Positions 1 through 5,742 of a stretch of 5,742 nt of DNA are shown one piece after another (position 1 is the stretch's first letter; each line of letters begins with the position of its first letter). Below the pieces are notes generated by a model, which had not been told where the DNA came from, did no database searches, and saw only the letters and a list, made by a program, of their open reading frames with translations. Source of the DNA: Bacteroidota bacterium (GTDB lineage: Bacteria; Bacteroidota; Bacteroidia; NS11-12g; UBA9320); contig JAHEKB010000164.1 in the NCBI GenBank assembly GCA_024638525.1, positions 1 to 5,742 of the forward strand. Reading direction: 5' to 3'. A program made the position numbers and the translations under genes.

Positions 1-246
1 TTGAGGTACAGTGGTCTTCAAGACGATGAGCTGTTTAAAGGCAATCACCGTCGATTTATGAAGGCTGGCTTCTTAAAAAACTATACCAGCATAGAAAATG
101 TGGTGGAAATGGTAGCTCAAGTAGCCATAAGAACGGGTATAAATGAACTAAATGCTGATCAAAAAGGACTCTTAGTTGAGATTTGTGAAACACTAGAACC
201 TCAACTTAAACGTTCTTTGGACCAATTAGAACTACAATTGCTTTAG
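1..246 (+). CDS. C-terminal fragment of an unidentified protein (5' end outside window)
   Basis: The frame is open from the first base to a TAG at 244-246, so the visible 81 residues are probably the tail of a longer protein; the TTG at position 1 need not be a real start. I do not recognise the family. The fragment is hydrophilic and looks helical: a basic patch (KGNHRRFMKAGFLKNY, about residues 14-28), then a mid-part SIENVVEMVAQVAIRTG, and a charged, Leu/Glu-rich end (LEPQLKRSLDQLELQLL). No membrane segment, signal peptide or metal-binding motif is visible. The stop lies 5 bp before the start of the PorV-like gene, so the two are almost certainly co-transcribed. The gene may therefore act in the same envelope context, but that is only positional inference. 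I am confident it is coding, not of its function. Confidence 0.6.
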   Translation: MRYSGLQDDELFKGNHRRFMKAGFLKNYTSIENVVEMVAQVAIRTGINELNADQKGLLVEICETLEPQLKRSLDQLELQLL

Positions 247-251
247 CGAAT

Positions 252-1325
252 ATGAGAAAATTGCTACTACTTGGAATGGCCATTTGCGCTTCGTTCCTGG
301 GTTTTACCCAGAGTACACCCAAGTACAGCAATGAATTTTTAAGCATTGGCGTTGGAGCTAGGGCATTTGGCATGTCTAATTCTCTAGTAGCCTCTGCAGA
401 CGATGTAACTGCTGCATACTGGAATCCCGCTGGGCTTTTAAGGCAAGAAGACAAAATACAGTTGTCTTTTATGCACTCAGAATATCTTGCAGGCATTGCC
501 AACTACGATTATTTAGGATTAAGCGCCTTGGTAAAAGACCAGGCCGCAATAGCCTTTTCTATGATACGCTTTGGTGTTGACGGTATTCCAAATACCTTAG
601 AGCTAATACAAAATGGTCAAATAAATTACGACAGGGTGCGGGAGTTTAGCGCAGTTGATTATGCCTTCTTGCTCACTTATGCCCAAAAGACAGCCGTAGA
701 AGGCCTAACCCTTGGCGGCAGTGCTAAAATTATTCATAGAAGGGCTGGAGAGTTTACTACAGCTTGGGGTTTTGGAGTAGATATTGGTGTTCAATACAGA
801 ACCGCCAACGACTGGCAATTTGCCGGTATGATACGCGATGCCACTTCTACATTTAATGCATGGAGTTTCAATTTTACCGAGGCTGAAAAAGCCATTTTTG
901 AGTCTACCAACAACATTATTCCCGAAAACTCTTTAGAAATTACCCTCCCAAAAATACTCTTGGGTGCCGCTAAAAAATTCGACTTCAATGAAGAGTATTC
1001 TCTGTTGGCAGAAGTGGATTTAGACATTAATACAGACGGTAAGCGAAACACCCTTATTAGAACCAATGTAATCAGCGCCGACCCACATTTGGGGCTAGAG
1101 GCATCTTATAATAAAATTATCTTCTTACGTGCCGGATTGGGCAATTTCCAGCAGGAACAAAACATCAATTTTGAACAAGAATGGTCTTTTCAACCCAATA
1201 TTGGTTTGGGCCTAAACTTGGGCCAATTAACCATAGATTACGCCTTAAGTGATATAGGCGATCAAAGTGCAGCTTTATACTCTCATGTATTCAGCATTCG
1301 CGCTTCCATTAATGCTCAGAACTGA
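252..1325 (+). CDS. porV2: PorV/PorQ-family outer-membrane beta-barrel, probable T9SS protein PorV2
   Basis: A 357-residue protein. Residues 1-20 form a signal peptide (MRK, then a Leu-rich core, cleavage near FT/Q19-Q20). The mature protein opens with the family signature: IGVGARAFGMS (32-42), then SLVASADDVTAAYWNPAGL (44-62), the FadL-like N-terminal hatch seen in PorV and PorQ. The rest alternates short amphipathic strands with Gly and aromatic residues (for example LTLGGSAKI, WGFGVDIGVQYR, LRAGLG, NIGLGLNLGQLTIDYAL) and ends in a barrel-like strand, HVFSIRASI (345-353). In established T9SS biology, PorV binds the C-terminal sorting domain of cargo and shuttles it to the attachment or sortase complex in the outer membrane; PorV2 is a paralogue class with a less defined role. 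The start at 252 gives a complete signal peptide and sits 5 bp after the preceding stop. The family call is firm; the PorV2 rather than PorV/PorQ assignment is from sequence feel and context. Confidence 0.82.
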   Translation: MRKLLLLGMAICASFLGFTQSTPKYSNEFLSIGVGARAFGMSNSLVASADDVTAAYWNPAGLLRQEDKIQLSFMHSEYLAGIANYDYLGLSALVKDQAAIAFSMIRFGVDGIPNTLELIQNGQINYDRVREFSAVDYAFLLTYAQKTAVEGLTLGGSAKIIHRRAGEFTTAWGFGVDIGVQYRTANDWQFAGMIRDATSTFNAWSFNFTEAEKAIFESTNNIIPENSLEITLPKILLGAAKKFDFNEEYSLLAEVDLDINTDGKRNTLIRTNVISADPHLGLEASYNKIIFLRAGLGNFQQEQNINFEQEWSFQPNIGLGLNLGQLTIDYALSDIGDQSAALYSHVFSIRASINAQN

Positions 1326-1330
1326 GCACC

Positions 1331-1984
1331 ATGGAATTCATTCTTAGGCTTAAAGACAAGTTCTTACTGGCATCTGATGCTGAACGGGCGGGCAAGATGT
1401 CGCAGTATATGCGCCAACTTCACCCCTTTTATGGCGTAATGGCTCCAGAGCGTAAACAAATTCTTAAATCGGTAATTAAGGAACTTGGCCTGCCTACAAA
1501 CAGCGCAACTATTGCCAAAGAATTGTTCAAAGAAGAAGAACGGGAGCTGCACATTTGCGCTCAAGAACTAATGCAGAAGGCCAATAAGCAATGGACTGAA
1601 AACAGCCTTGACGATTTTAAATTCATGCTCAGCACCAAGAGTTGGTGGGACACCGTGGATTTTATTGCTTCCAACTTGGTGGGACCATACCTAAAAAAAT
1701 TTCCTAAAAAAACTGCGGAGGTACATTCCTGGGCAGACACCGATAATATATGGTTACAGCGCACTACCATACTTTACCAATTAAAATACAAATCCAGTAC
1801 AGACAGCGATTGGCTTGCTCAAGTGATTCACAAGCACAAGCATCAAAAAGAGTTCTTTATTAAAAAAGCCATAGGATGGTCGCTGCGGGAATATGCCCGA
1901 AGCAATCCGGCTTGGGTTCGGGATTTTGTGCAAAAGACTGAGCTTCAGCCATTAAGTAAAAAAGAAGCCCTCAAACACTTTTAG
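1331..1984 (+). CDS. AlkD-like DNA alkylation repair protein (HEAT-like DNA glycosylase)
   Basis: A 217-residue, all-helical cytoplasmic protein of typical AlkD length. AlkD enzymes remove positively charged alkylated bases such as N3- and N7-alkylpurines from DNA without flipping the base, using a solenoid of HEAT-like repeats. The diagnostic residues are present: Trp106 and Asp110 in KSWWDTVDFIA (103-113), Arg144 in IWLQRTTILYQL (140-151), and Trp183 in KKAIGWSLREYAR (178-190). Their spacing matches Trp109, Asp113, Arg148 and Trp187 of Bacillus cereus AlkD within one residue. The N-terminal YGVMAPERKQI segment (34-44) fits the family's first repeat. The ATG lies 5 bp after the porV2 stop, so it is probably the last gene of that transcript, although no functional tie between base repair and secretion is evident. 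A related non-catalytic paralogue is unlikely because the Asp is retained. Confidence 0.9.
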   Translation: MEFILRLKDKFLLASDAERAGKMSQYMRQLHPFYGVMAPERKQILKSVIKELGLPTNSATIAKELFKEEERELHICAQELMQKANKQWTENSLDDFKFMLSTKSWWDTVDFIASNLVGPYLKKFPKKTAEVHSWADTDNIWLQRTTILYQLKYKSSTDSDWLAQVIHKHKHQKEFFIKKAIGWSLREYARSNPAWVRDFVQKTELQPLSKKEALKHF

Positions 1985-2063
1985 CCCTTAGAGCTGAATG
2001 GCAATATTTTTTATAAGAAGGGTTGACAAGAGAATAAAACAAACGACAATTGGGAATTAAGCC

Positions 2064-2084
2064 AGACTACCGCATGGTGAGTCT
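2064..2084. terminator. Compact hairpin in the convergent gap
   Basis: AGACTACC (2064-2071) pairs with GG-T-(G)-AGTCT (2076-2084), giving 8 bp with one bulged G and a GCAT tetraloop. It lies between two convergent genes, where a terminator is expected. There is no T-run right after the stem on either strand (TTTTT appears only at 2111-2115), so it is not a canonical intrinsic terminator. The rest of the 1985-2118 gap holds only a short open frame ending at 2118, treated among the findings. Confidence 0.3.
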
Positions 2085-2118
2085 AAACGAGATTGAAGAG
2101 ATAATGGGAGGTTTTTAG

Positions 2119-2655
2119 CTACTTTTCAATGGTCACTTGCACATCGGAAACAGCATCAAAGTTGAACTGCTGACCAACGGCTAGCTTTTCCGTAAATTCC
2201 CCTTTAAACACTACTTTATTCGCAGTACTAGAGATTACCTCAATATCAGAACCATCGTCTGCTTTTAGGCTTATTTCTCCGTTTTTCTCGCTCCAATCAC
2301 CGGTGATAATTCTCTTTTCTACTGGAACTTCTTGCTGCAAAGACTGGTTAAAAATACTCAATGTCAATGCTGCAGTATATTCTAATTCAGCCACGAAGCG
2401 GTTTGGATTTTCCGTTACTACAACCGTACCAATCATGTCTTTTCCGCTCCCTTTAAAGGTTCCTAATGCCTGGCCTTGAGCAGATAAGGTTCCATTGCTC
2501 ATGTCGATCATTGTATACTCCCATGTTCCAACATAGATGCTTGGCCCCTTATTACCAGAGTCTTCTTTATCATCCGGGATAGGAATAGAAGGTTTGTTGC
2601 ATGCGGCTTGTCCTAGCACTAGAACCAAAGCCAATATCATCCAGCTGAATTTCAT
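2119..2655 (-). CDS. Small secreted lipoprotein, possibly lipocalin-like
   Basis: A 178-residue protein starting MKFSWMILALVLVLGQAAC, a short signal peptide ending in an SPII-type site with the lipidated cysteine at residue 19. The -3 position is Gln (QAAC) instead of the usual Leu, so the lipobox is slightly atypical. After the cysteine comes a Pro/acidic linker (about 20-38, with DDKED), then a beta-rich domain beginning YVGTWEYTMID (41-51). The GTW near the start of the domain, the strand pattern, the ITGDWSEKNGEISL segment (117-130) and the closing VVFKGEFTEK (148-157) resemble bacterial lipocalin-like domains, but I cannot confirm the family by eye. It is likely anchored in the outer membrane or periplasm, ligand unknown. 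The gene is convergent with the alkD-like gene and stands alone; no clear Bacteroidota promoter was found upstream and there is no Shine-Dalgarno sequence, which is normal for this phylum. Confidence 0.8.
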   Translation of the reverse strand: MKFSWMILALVLVLGQAACNKPSIPIPDDKEDSGNKGPSIYVGTWEYTMIDMSNGTLSAQGQALGTFKGSGKDMIGTVVVTENPNRFVAELEYTAALTLSIFNQSLQQEVPVEKRIITGDWSEKNGEISLKADDGSDIEVISSTANKVVFKGEFTEKLAVGQQFNFDAVSDVQVTIEK

Positions 2656-2837
2656 AGGATGTGCAAGTTAGTATTTTCCTGACATTCTAAATACCGCCTC
2701 AAAAAACTATGCAATAAATACGATAATATGTAAGGAATGAATTACTTCTACGTTTACTAGGATGGTACTAGTCATTTTTTACTACCTTTAAAGATTAATT
2801 CTAAAATAGGCGTAAGTAAGACATTGATTTATAAAAA

Positions 2838-2886
2838 GGGTGGAACTAACTGAAACGTTTGCGTATGTTAAAATGTCGTCCCACCC
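2838..2886 (-). terminator. Long-loop hairpin followed by a T-run on the - strand
   Basis: GGGTGGAAC (2838-2846) pairs with GTCCCACCC (2878-2886): 9 bp with a single mismatch. The 31-nt loop contains a possible inner pairing TAAC/GTTA (2847-2850 with 2867-2870) and the palindrome AAACGTTT (2853-2860). Read on the - strand, the GC-rich stem is followed directly by TTTTTAT (2831-2837), as in an intrinsic terminator for leftward transcription. The loop is longer than usual, so a structured RNA element is an alternative. Confidence 0.25.
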
Positions 2887-2934
2887 AAGAATGAGAAGCT
2901 AGTGATTTAAGGATCGTTTGCTCTCTCATTTTTT
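2887..2934 (+). terminator. Candidate intrinsic terminator (stem plus six T)
   Basis: AATGAGAAGC (2890-2899) pairs with GCTCTCTCATT (2920-2930), 10 bp with one bulged C at 2923 and a 20-nt loop. The right arm runs into six T (2929-2934), and the preceding AAGA can extend pairing into the T-run. This is the best terminator-shaped element in the window for rightward transcription. No gene lies immediately upstream on the + strand, so it would end either a non-coding transcript or a decayed gene. Confidence 0.4.
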
Positions 2935-2941
2935 ACACTAA

Positions 2942-2979
2942 TGAAGCGGGGCTGTCCTAAGCTATTTTGCCCCACTTCA
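2942..2979. repeat. Inverted repeat containing an IS-end-like motif
   Basis: TGAAGCGGGGC (2942-2952) pairs with GCCCCACTTCA (2969-2979): 11 bp with one mismatch and a 16-nt loop. The left arm and loop contain GGGGCTGTCCTAA (2948-2960), which resembles the terminal inverted repeat of several insertion-sequence families. No second copy in opposite orientation was found in the window and no transposase is recognisable, so if it is an IS end it is a solitary relic. Confidence 0.3.
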
Positions 2980-3006
2980 AATAGTGGACTCTGATTGAGA
3001 ATATTA

Positions 3007-3020
3007 CAGCGCAGGCGCTG
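3007..3020. repeat. Short GC-rich perfect inverted repeat
   Basis: CAGCGC (3007-3012) and GCGCTG (3015-3020) are perfect reverse complements separated by AG. It is the fourth inverted repeat in a 183-bp stretch and stands out as GC-rich inside AT-rich DNA. It could be a protein-binding palindrome or part of a larger RNA fold. Confidence 0.35.
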
Positions 3021-3518
3021 CCAAGACGTCAATCGTGTCAAGATCTTTCTGTTTAATGTTGAGTGGACTAGGGAAGGCAGAAATAACAAAAGCCAGGATG
3101 AGCTTTGTATTAATAATTACGCCTTTGCATTCGCTTAGCCACTAAAGTTGATAGTTAATTCTTTTGGAAAACACCCGTCTCAATTCTGGGATATTTCGTA
3201 CTGTTTTAAAGTTTTACGCTCCAAATTACTAACTATTACTGTGTAAATTCTGCTTAGGATTTTGAGGAACATACACTAAAGGACTTGTTAGTGGAAAGCC
3301 AATTCCGGTTGTTAGTCAGGATATGAACCGCCAATAGTATCACATTATTGTCATTCCTTGAAAAATATTTTAAAAAAATCTACTTTACGCCTGATTTTCA
3401 ATGTTTTAGAAATTTAAAATAATTAATATTTTATAAGAAGATGGTGTAAATACCAATCTATTGTCAATTTAAATCACATCCAATTTGAGCCCTTTCACTC
3501 CCTAGAAAAAAAAATAAC

Positions 3519-3546
3519 TTGCATAACAATAAATTTAGTAGATTCG
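3519..3546 (+). promoter_or_regulatory. Candidate Bacteroidota sigma-A promoter
   Basis: TTG (3519-3521) is followed after 17 bp by TAGATTCG (3539-3546), one mismatch from the TAnnTTTG -7 element; the known Flavobacterium pattern is TTG, 17-23 bp, TAnnTTTG. Transcription would start near 3553, leaving a leader of about 33 nt before the ATG at 3586. The motif is short and the region AT-rich, so chance is possible. Confidence 0.35.
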
Positions 3547-3585
3547 TAACGTCCTAAGCGTAGTTTAATATTTAATCTCATTTAT

Positions 3586-5742
3586 ATGACAAAAAATTAC
3601 GTTAGGAAAAAAAGGCTTTCTACGTTTATCCAAAATTCCTTCTTTGCATGTGCCTTATTGTTTGCCGGGCAAACATTTGCACAGTACTCTGGTAATCTTA
3701 CTGTAGATCAAAATTCTGCGGCGAGTGCCACCAACTTCCAATCCTTTAACAGTTTAGCAGACTCACTCGAGACCTATGGCGTATCTGGGGCAGTGACGAT
3801 CGACATTGTTAGCGGATCTGGTCCGTATGACGAATCTGTTATGTTCAATGTGATTCTAGGTGCTAGCAGTACCAACAGTATCACTATTAACGGAAACGGC
3901 GAAACAATTGATAGTAGAGGGGCAACTTACACTATTGGTTTAAACGGAACCGACTACATGACCATTGATGATTTGGTTATTGTAAACGACACTACAGCAG
4001 CCTATGCCAGAAACATCTGGATTGGCAACGATGCTGACATGAACACCATTAGTAACTGTAACATCCATATGACTGGATATACAGGGACTAGCACCTCGGA
4101 GTACGTTGCGTTCTCTTCAGGTGCAAGCTCTACAGGCAGTGGTAATCTCGGTAGTGGTAACACCATTACAGGCAACTCTTTTTCCAATGATGGAAACACC
4201 GGAGCAGGTCCTGTTTTTGCCATCGGCTATTACGGCTCAAGCTCGTATACAGACGATGTGGTTATCACTAACAACGACATCACCAACTACTATAATGTTG
4301 CTGGCTACTTGAACTATGTAAATGGAATCCAATTTAATGGAAACGACATGCACAGTCAAAGAGGCGACATTAACAGAATTTGGGGTACTTATTCACGTTA
4401 CATCAAGAACGGTAGCATTCAATCTCAGTTCAACGGCAACACCATCACTGGTTTAACCGGCGACAACGAGATGTTTGGTATCTATTTCTACTATTCCAAC
4501 GGTTCTTCTACTTCTAGATTAGAAGTTAAGAACAACATCATTGACGGTAATGTTGGAGATCGTACGGGAACGGCATATAACTACTATGGTTATATATACA
4601 TGGAGTATTACAACGACTACATGGATATTAGCTACAACGAGATCACTAACAATGAGTCGAACGGAATCTATTACCAAGGCGGTATAGTTTTTTATTACTA
4701 CAACGACAACAATTTGGTGTCTTACAACCTAGTAGACAACAACGAAGCCAACGGTTACTTCTTCTATTCAATCAACAACTACTTCTACGGAAGAGGCAAT
4801 GATTTTATAGGAAACGAAGTATCTAATAATGTGGCTAACTACGTTTACGGCATCAACAATTATTATTATGGTGAGAATGGATCTATTACAGATAACTACA
4901 TTCACGATAATAATGCCACTTTCTATATGTATGGTATATACAACTATTATTACGGTCGTAACCAAAGCATTCTTAGAAACAGAATTACCGACAATACGGC
5001 ATCTTATTATGTATATGGTATCTACTCTTACTATTATGGCAGCAATACAACCATAGACCGTAACGAGTTTACAGGCAACGATGGAACCACTTACGGAACA
5101 TTTGCTATCTATGCCATTTACTATAATGACAACCTAACCATTACCAATAATATGATAGCCAACAATGACGCGAGTTATTACAACTATGGTATTTATGCAG
5201 GTTATTATTCAGACAATGTAATTATTGTAAACAACACCATTTCTCTAGATGCAGATGTATTGTACTATCAGTATGGAATCTATCCATATGCTTACCAGTC
5301 CGATGCAACTACGTATCAGGTTAAGAACAACATTGTTAACCTAGAAGGTACATCTACTTACTACAGTACCAATGGTTTAAGATTGGTCTATGTACCATAT
5401 GGTATAGGCGAAATGGAATTTGAAGCCAATGTTTGGTATAGCACTTCTAGCGCTGCCGTTTGGTATTATGGTGGAACAACCAATGTGTTTAATACTTGGT
5501 TAGGCCAGTCCAATGAAACCAATTCATGGTGGACCGATCCTTTATTTGTAGGTGGTGGAGATTTTACTCCAAGCAATCCAGAGTTTGCCAACCAAGGTGT
5601 TGCCGGATTAACTACCCAAGATTTGGATGGAGCATCAAGAACTGCTTGTGGTCCAGATCCTGGAGCATTGGAATTCTTTGTTGACCACGATGTGGCTAAC
5701 CTTGTATTTACTGGCACCAATGAGTGCGGTGGCTATATGGAA
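3586..5742 (+). CDS. Large secreted Tyr/Asn-rich parallel beta-helix protein, probable T9SS cargo (3' end outside window)
   Basis: The frame runs 719 codons without a stop to the window edge. The ATG at 3586 is the only plausible start: an in-frame TAA lies at 3547-3549 and no other ATG intervenes. Residues 1-32 are a signal peptide with a basic n-region (KNYVRKKR) and cleavage near TFA/Q33. Residues 33-135 match the entry segment of Bacteroidota right-handed beta-helix proteins (FQSFNSLADSL, GVSGAVTIDIVSGSGPYDE, SSTNSITINGNG). Residues 136-284 are irregular helix coils with fewer tyrosines. Residues 285-614 are a regular ladder of N-x-I/V/F-x-x-N units with YGIY/YYY segments. Residues 648-697 form the usual closing part (WWTDPLFVGGGDF, DLDGASR, PDPGALEF). 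From 700 the pattern DVANLVFTGTNECGG looks like the start of an immunoglobulin-like or CARDB-like domain. It probably acts at the cell surface or outside; a type A sorting domain would be expected beyond the edge but is not seen. Adhesion, polysaccharide binding or a structural role are all possible. Confidence 0.92.
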   Translation, partial: MTKNYVRKKRLSTFIQNSFFACALLFAGQTFAQYSGNLTVDQNSAASATNFQSFNSLADSLETYGVSGAVTIDIVSGSGPYDESVMFNVILGASSTNSITINGNGETIDSRGATYTIGLNGTDYMTIDDLVIVNDTTAAYARNIWIGNDADMNTISNCNIHMTGYTGTSTSEYVAFSSGASSTGSGNLGSGNTITGNSFSNDGNTGAGPVFAIGYYGSSSYTDDVVITNNDITNYYNVAGYLNYVNGIQFNGNDMHSQRGDINRIWGTYSRYIKNGSIQSQFNGNTITGLTGDNEMFGIYFYYSNGSSTSRLEVKNNIIDGNVGDRTGTAYNYYGYIYMEYYNDYMDISYNEITNNESNGIYYQGGIVFYYYNDNNLVSYNLVDNNEANGYFFYSINNYFYGRGNDFIGNEVSNNVANYVYGINNYYYGENGSITDNYIHDNNATFYMYGIYNYYYGRNQSILRNRITDNTASYYVYGIYSYYYGSNTTIDRNEFTGNDGTTYGTFAIYAIYYNDNLTITNNMIANNDASYYNYGIYAGYYSDNVIIVNNTISLDADVLYYQYGIYPYAYQSDATTYQVKNNIVNLEGTSTYYSTNGLRLVYVPYGIGEMEFEANVWYSTSSAAVWYYGGTTNVFNTWLGQSNETNSWWTDPLFVGGGDFTPSNPEFANQGVAGLTTQDLDGASRTACGPDPGALEFFVDHDVANLVFTGTNECGGYME
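4438..5427 (+). repeat. Coding tandem repeat: 27-34-residue Tyr/Asn beta-helix units
   Basis: Units start at Asn 285, 317, 351, 381, 410, 437, 465, 493, 522, 550 and 582 of the protein, with spacings of 32, 34, 30, 29, 27, 28, 28, 29, 28 and 32 residues. Eight of the eleven begin with N-x-(I/V/F)-x-x-N; the first and last two keep the first Asn only. Mid-unit is an aromatic segment, best seen as YGIYNYYYG (449-457) and YGIYSYYYG (477-485). By my count residues 331-580 hold 55 Tyr and 43 Asn out of 250. Units 437-464 and 465-492 share 17 of 28 residues and about 61% of bases, with different codons at 9 of the 17 shared residues, so the duplication is old and maintained. Confidence 0.85.

Larger units (their letters stand above)
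2656..3585. other. 930-bp stretch without a convincing gene
   Basis: This divergent intergenic region is unusually long for such a compact genome. All six frames are broken by frequent stops. The longest open stretches on the - strand (2907-3089 and 3007-3141) show no recognisable family and no usable start. The middle (2838-3020) carries four consecutive inverted repeats, listed separately. The part from about 3355 to 3540 is strongly AT-rich with A and T runs. A direct repeat TTGTTAGT occurs at 3285-3292 and 3309-3316. No tRNA, rRNA or CRISPR pattern is visible. It could hold a structured RNA, the wreck of a mobile element, or the regulatory region of the large secreted protein downstream. 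Confidence 0.6.

Noticed and set aside
206..1066. - strand open frames 206-502 and 791-1066
   Set aside because: They are antisense to the PorV-like gene, whose family signature and signal peptide leave no doubt about the coding strand.
1364..1770. - strand open frames 1364-1564 and 1561-1770
   Set aside because: They are antisense to the AlkD-like gene, which keeps its catalytic residues.
2838..2886. Integron attC recombination site
   Set aside because: The hairpin suggested it, but the flanking bases do not satisfy the RYYYAAC/GTTRRRY core sites.
2907..3089. 60-codon - strand open frame as a real gene
   Set aside because: It has only a TTG start, no recognisable family, and it runs through an inverted repeat; kept only as possible relic sequence.
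4002..4312. Open frames 4002-4223 (-) and 4106-4312 (+)
   Set aside because: Both lie wholly within the 719-codon frame, which has a signal peptide and clear domain pattern; these are antisense or out-of-frame shadows.
4768..5056. Overlapping open frames on both strands inside the beta-helix gene (4768-4965 -, 4829-5056 +)
   Set aside because: They arise from the low-complexity TAT/TAC/AAC codon repeats of the real frame; their translations are monotonous Ile/Thr/Val strings with no start signal.
4438..5427. CRISPR array or recent satellite repeat
   Set aside because: The period is a multiple of three, lies in one open frame, and units differ mostly in the third codon position or by protein-level variation; there are no identical repeats with unique spacers.
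5466..5720. 84-codon - strand open frame
   Set aside because: It is antisense to the helix-closing segment of the real gene and has no recognisable family features.

Overview
The window looks like chromosomal DNA from a free-living Bacteroidota, most likely a member of the Flavobacteriales or a close relative. The support is moderately AT-rich DNA, start codons without Shine-Dalgarno sequences, a PorV-type outer-membrane protein of the type IX secretion system (T9SS), a small SPII lipoprotein, and a very large secreted beta-helix protein of the kind that carries T9SS sorting domains.

Positions 1-1984 (+ strand) form a tight run of three genes with 5-bp gaps: the 3' end of an unidentified gene (cut by the window edge), a PorV/PorQ-family outer-membrane beta-barrel (closest to the class annotated PorV2), and an AlkD-like DNA alkylation repair protein. 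A 134-bp convergent gap (1985-2118) holds a compact hairpin. It is followed on the - strand by a 178-residue lipoprotein of unknown role (2119-2655).

Positions 2656-3585 (930 bp) hold no convincing gene. This stretch is not featureless: within 2838-3020 there are four inverted repeats in a row, one followed by a six-T run like an intrinsic terminator and one containing an insertion-sequence-like end motif. Just before the next gene is a candidate Bacteroidota promoter.

From 3586 to the right edge a single reading frame of 719 codons stays open. It encodes a signal peptide and a right-handed parallel beta-helix whose central part is built from about ten 27-34-residue units that are extraordinarily rich in tyrosine and asparagine. 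This is the largest and most unusual gene in the window; its C-terminus, where a T9SS sorting domain would be expected, lies outside.

Functional link: PorV-family proteins carry or release T9SS cargo at the outer membrane, and the beta-helix protein is a plausible T9SS cargo. That link is an inference from family knowledge and proximity; the two are not in one operon.
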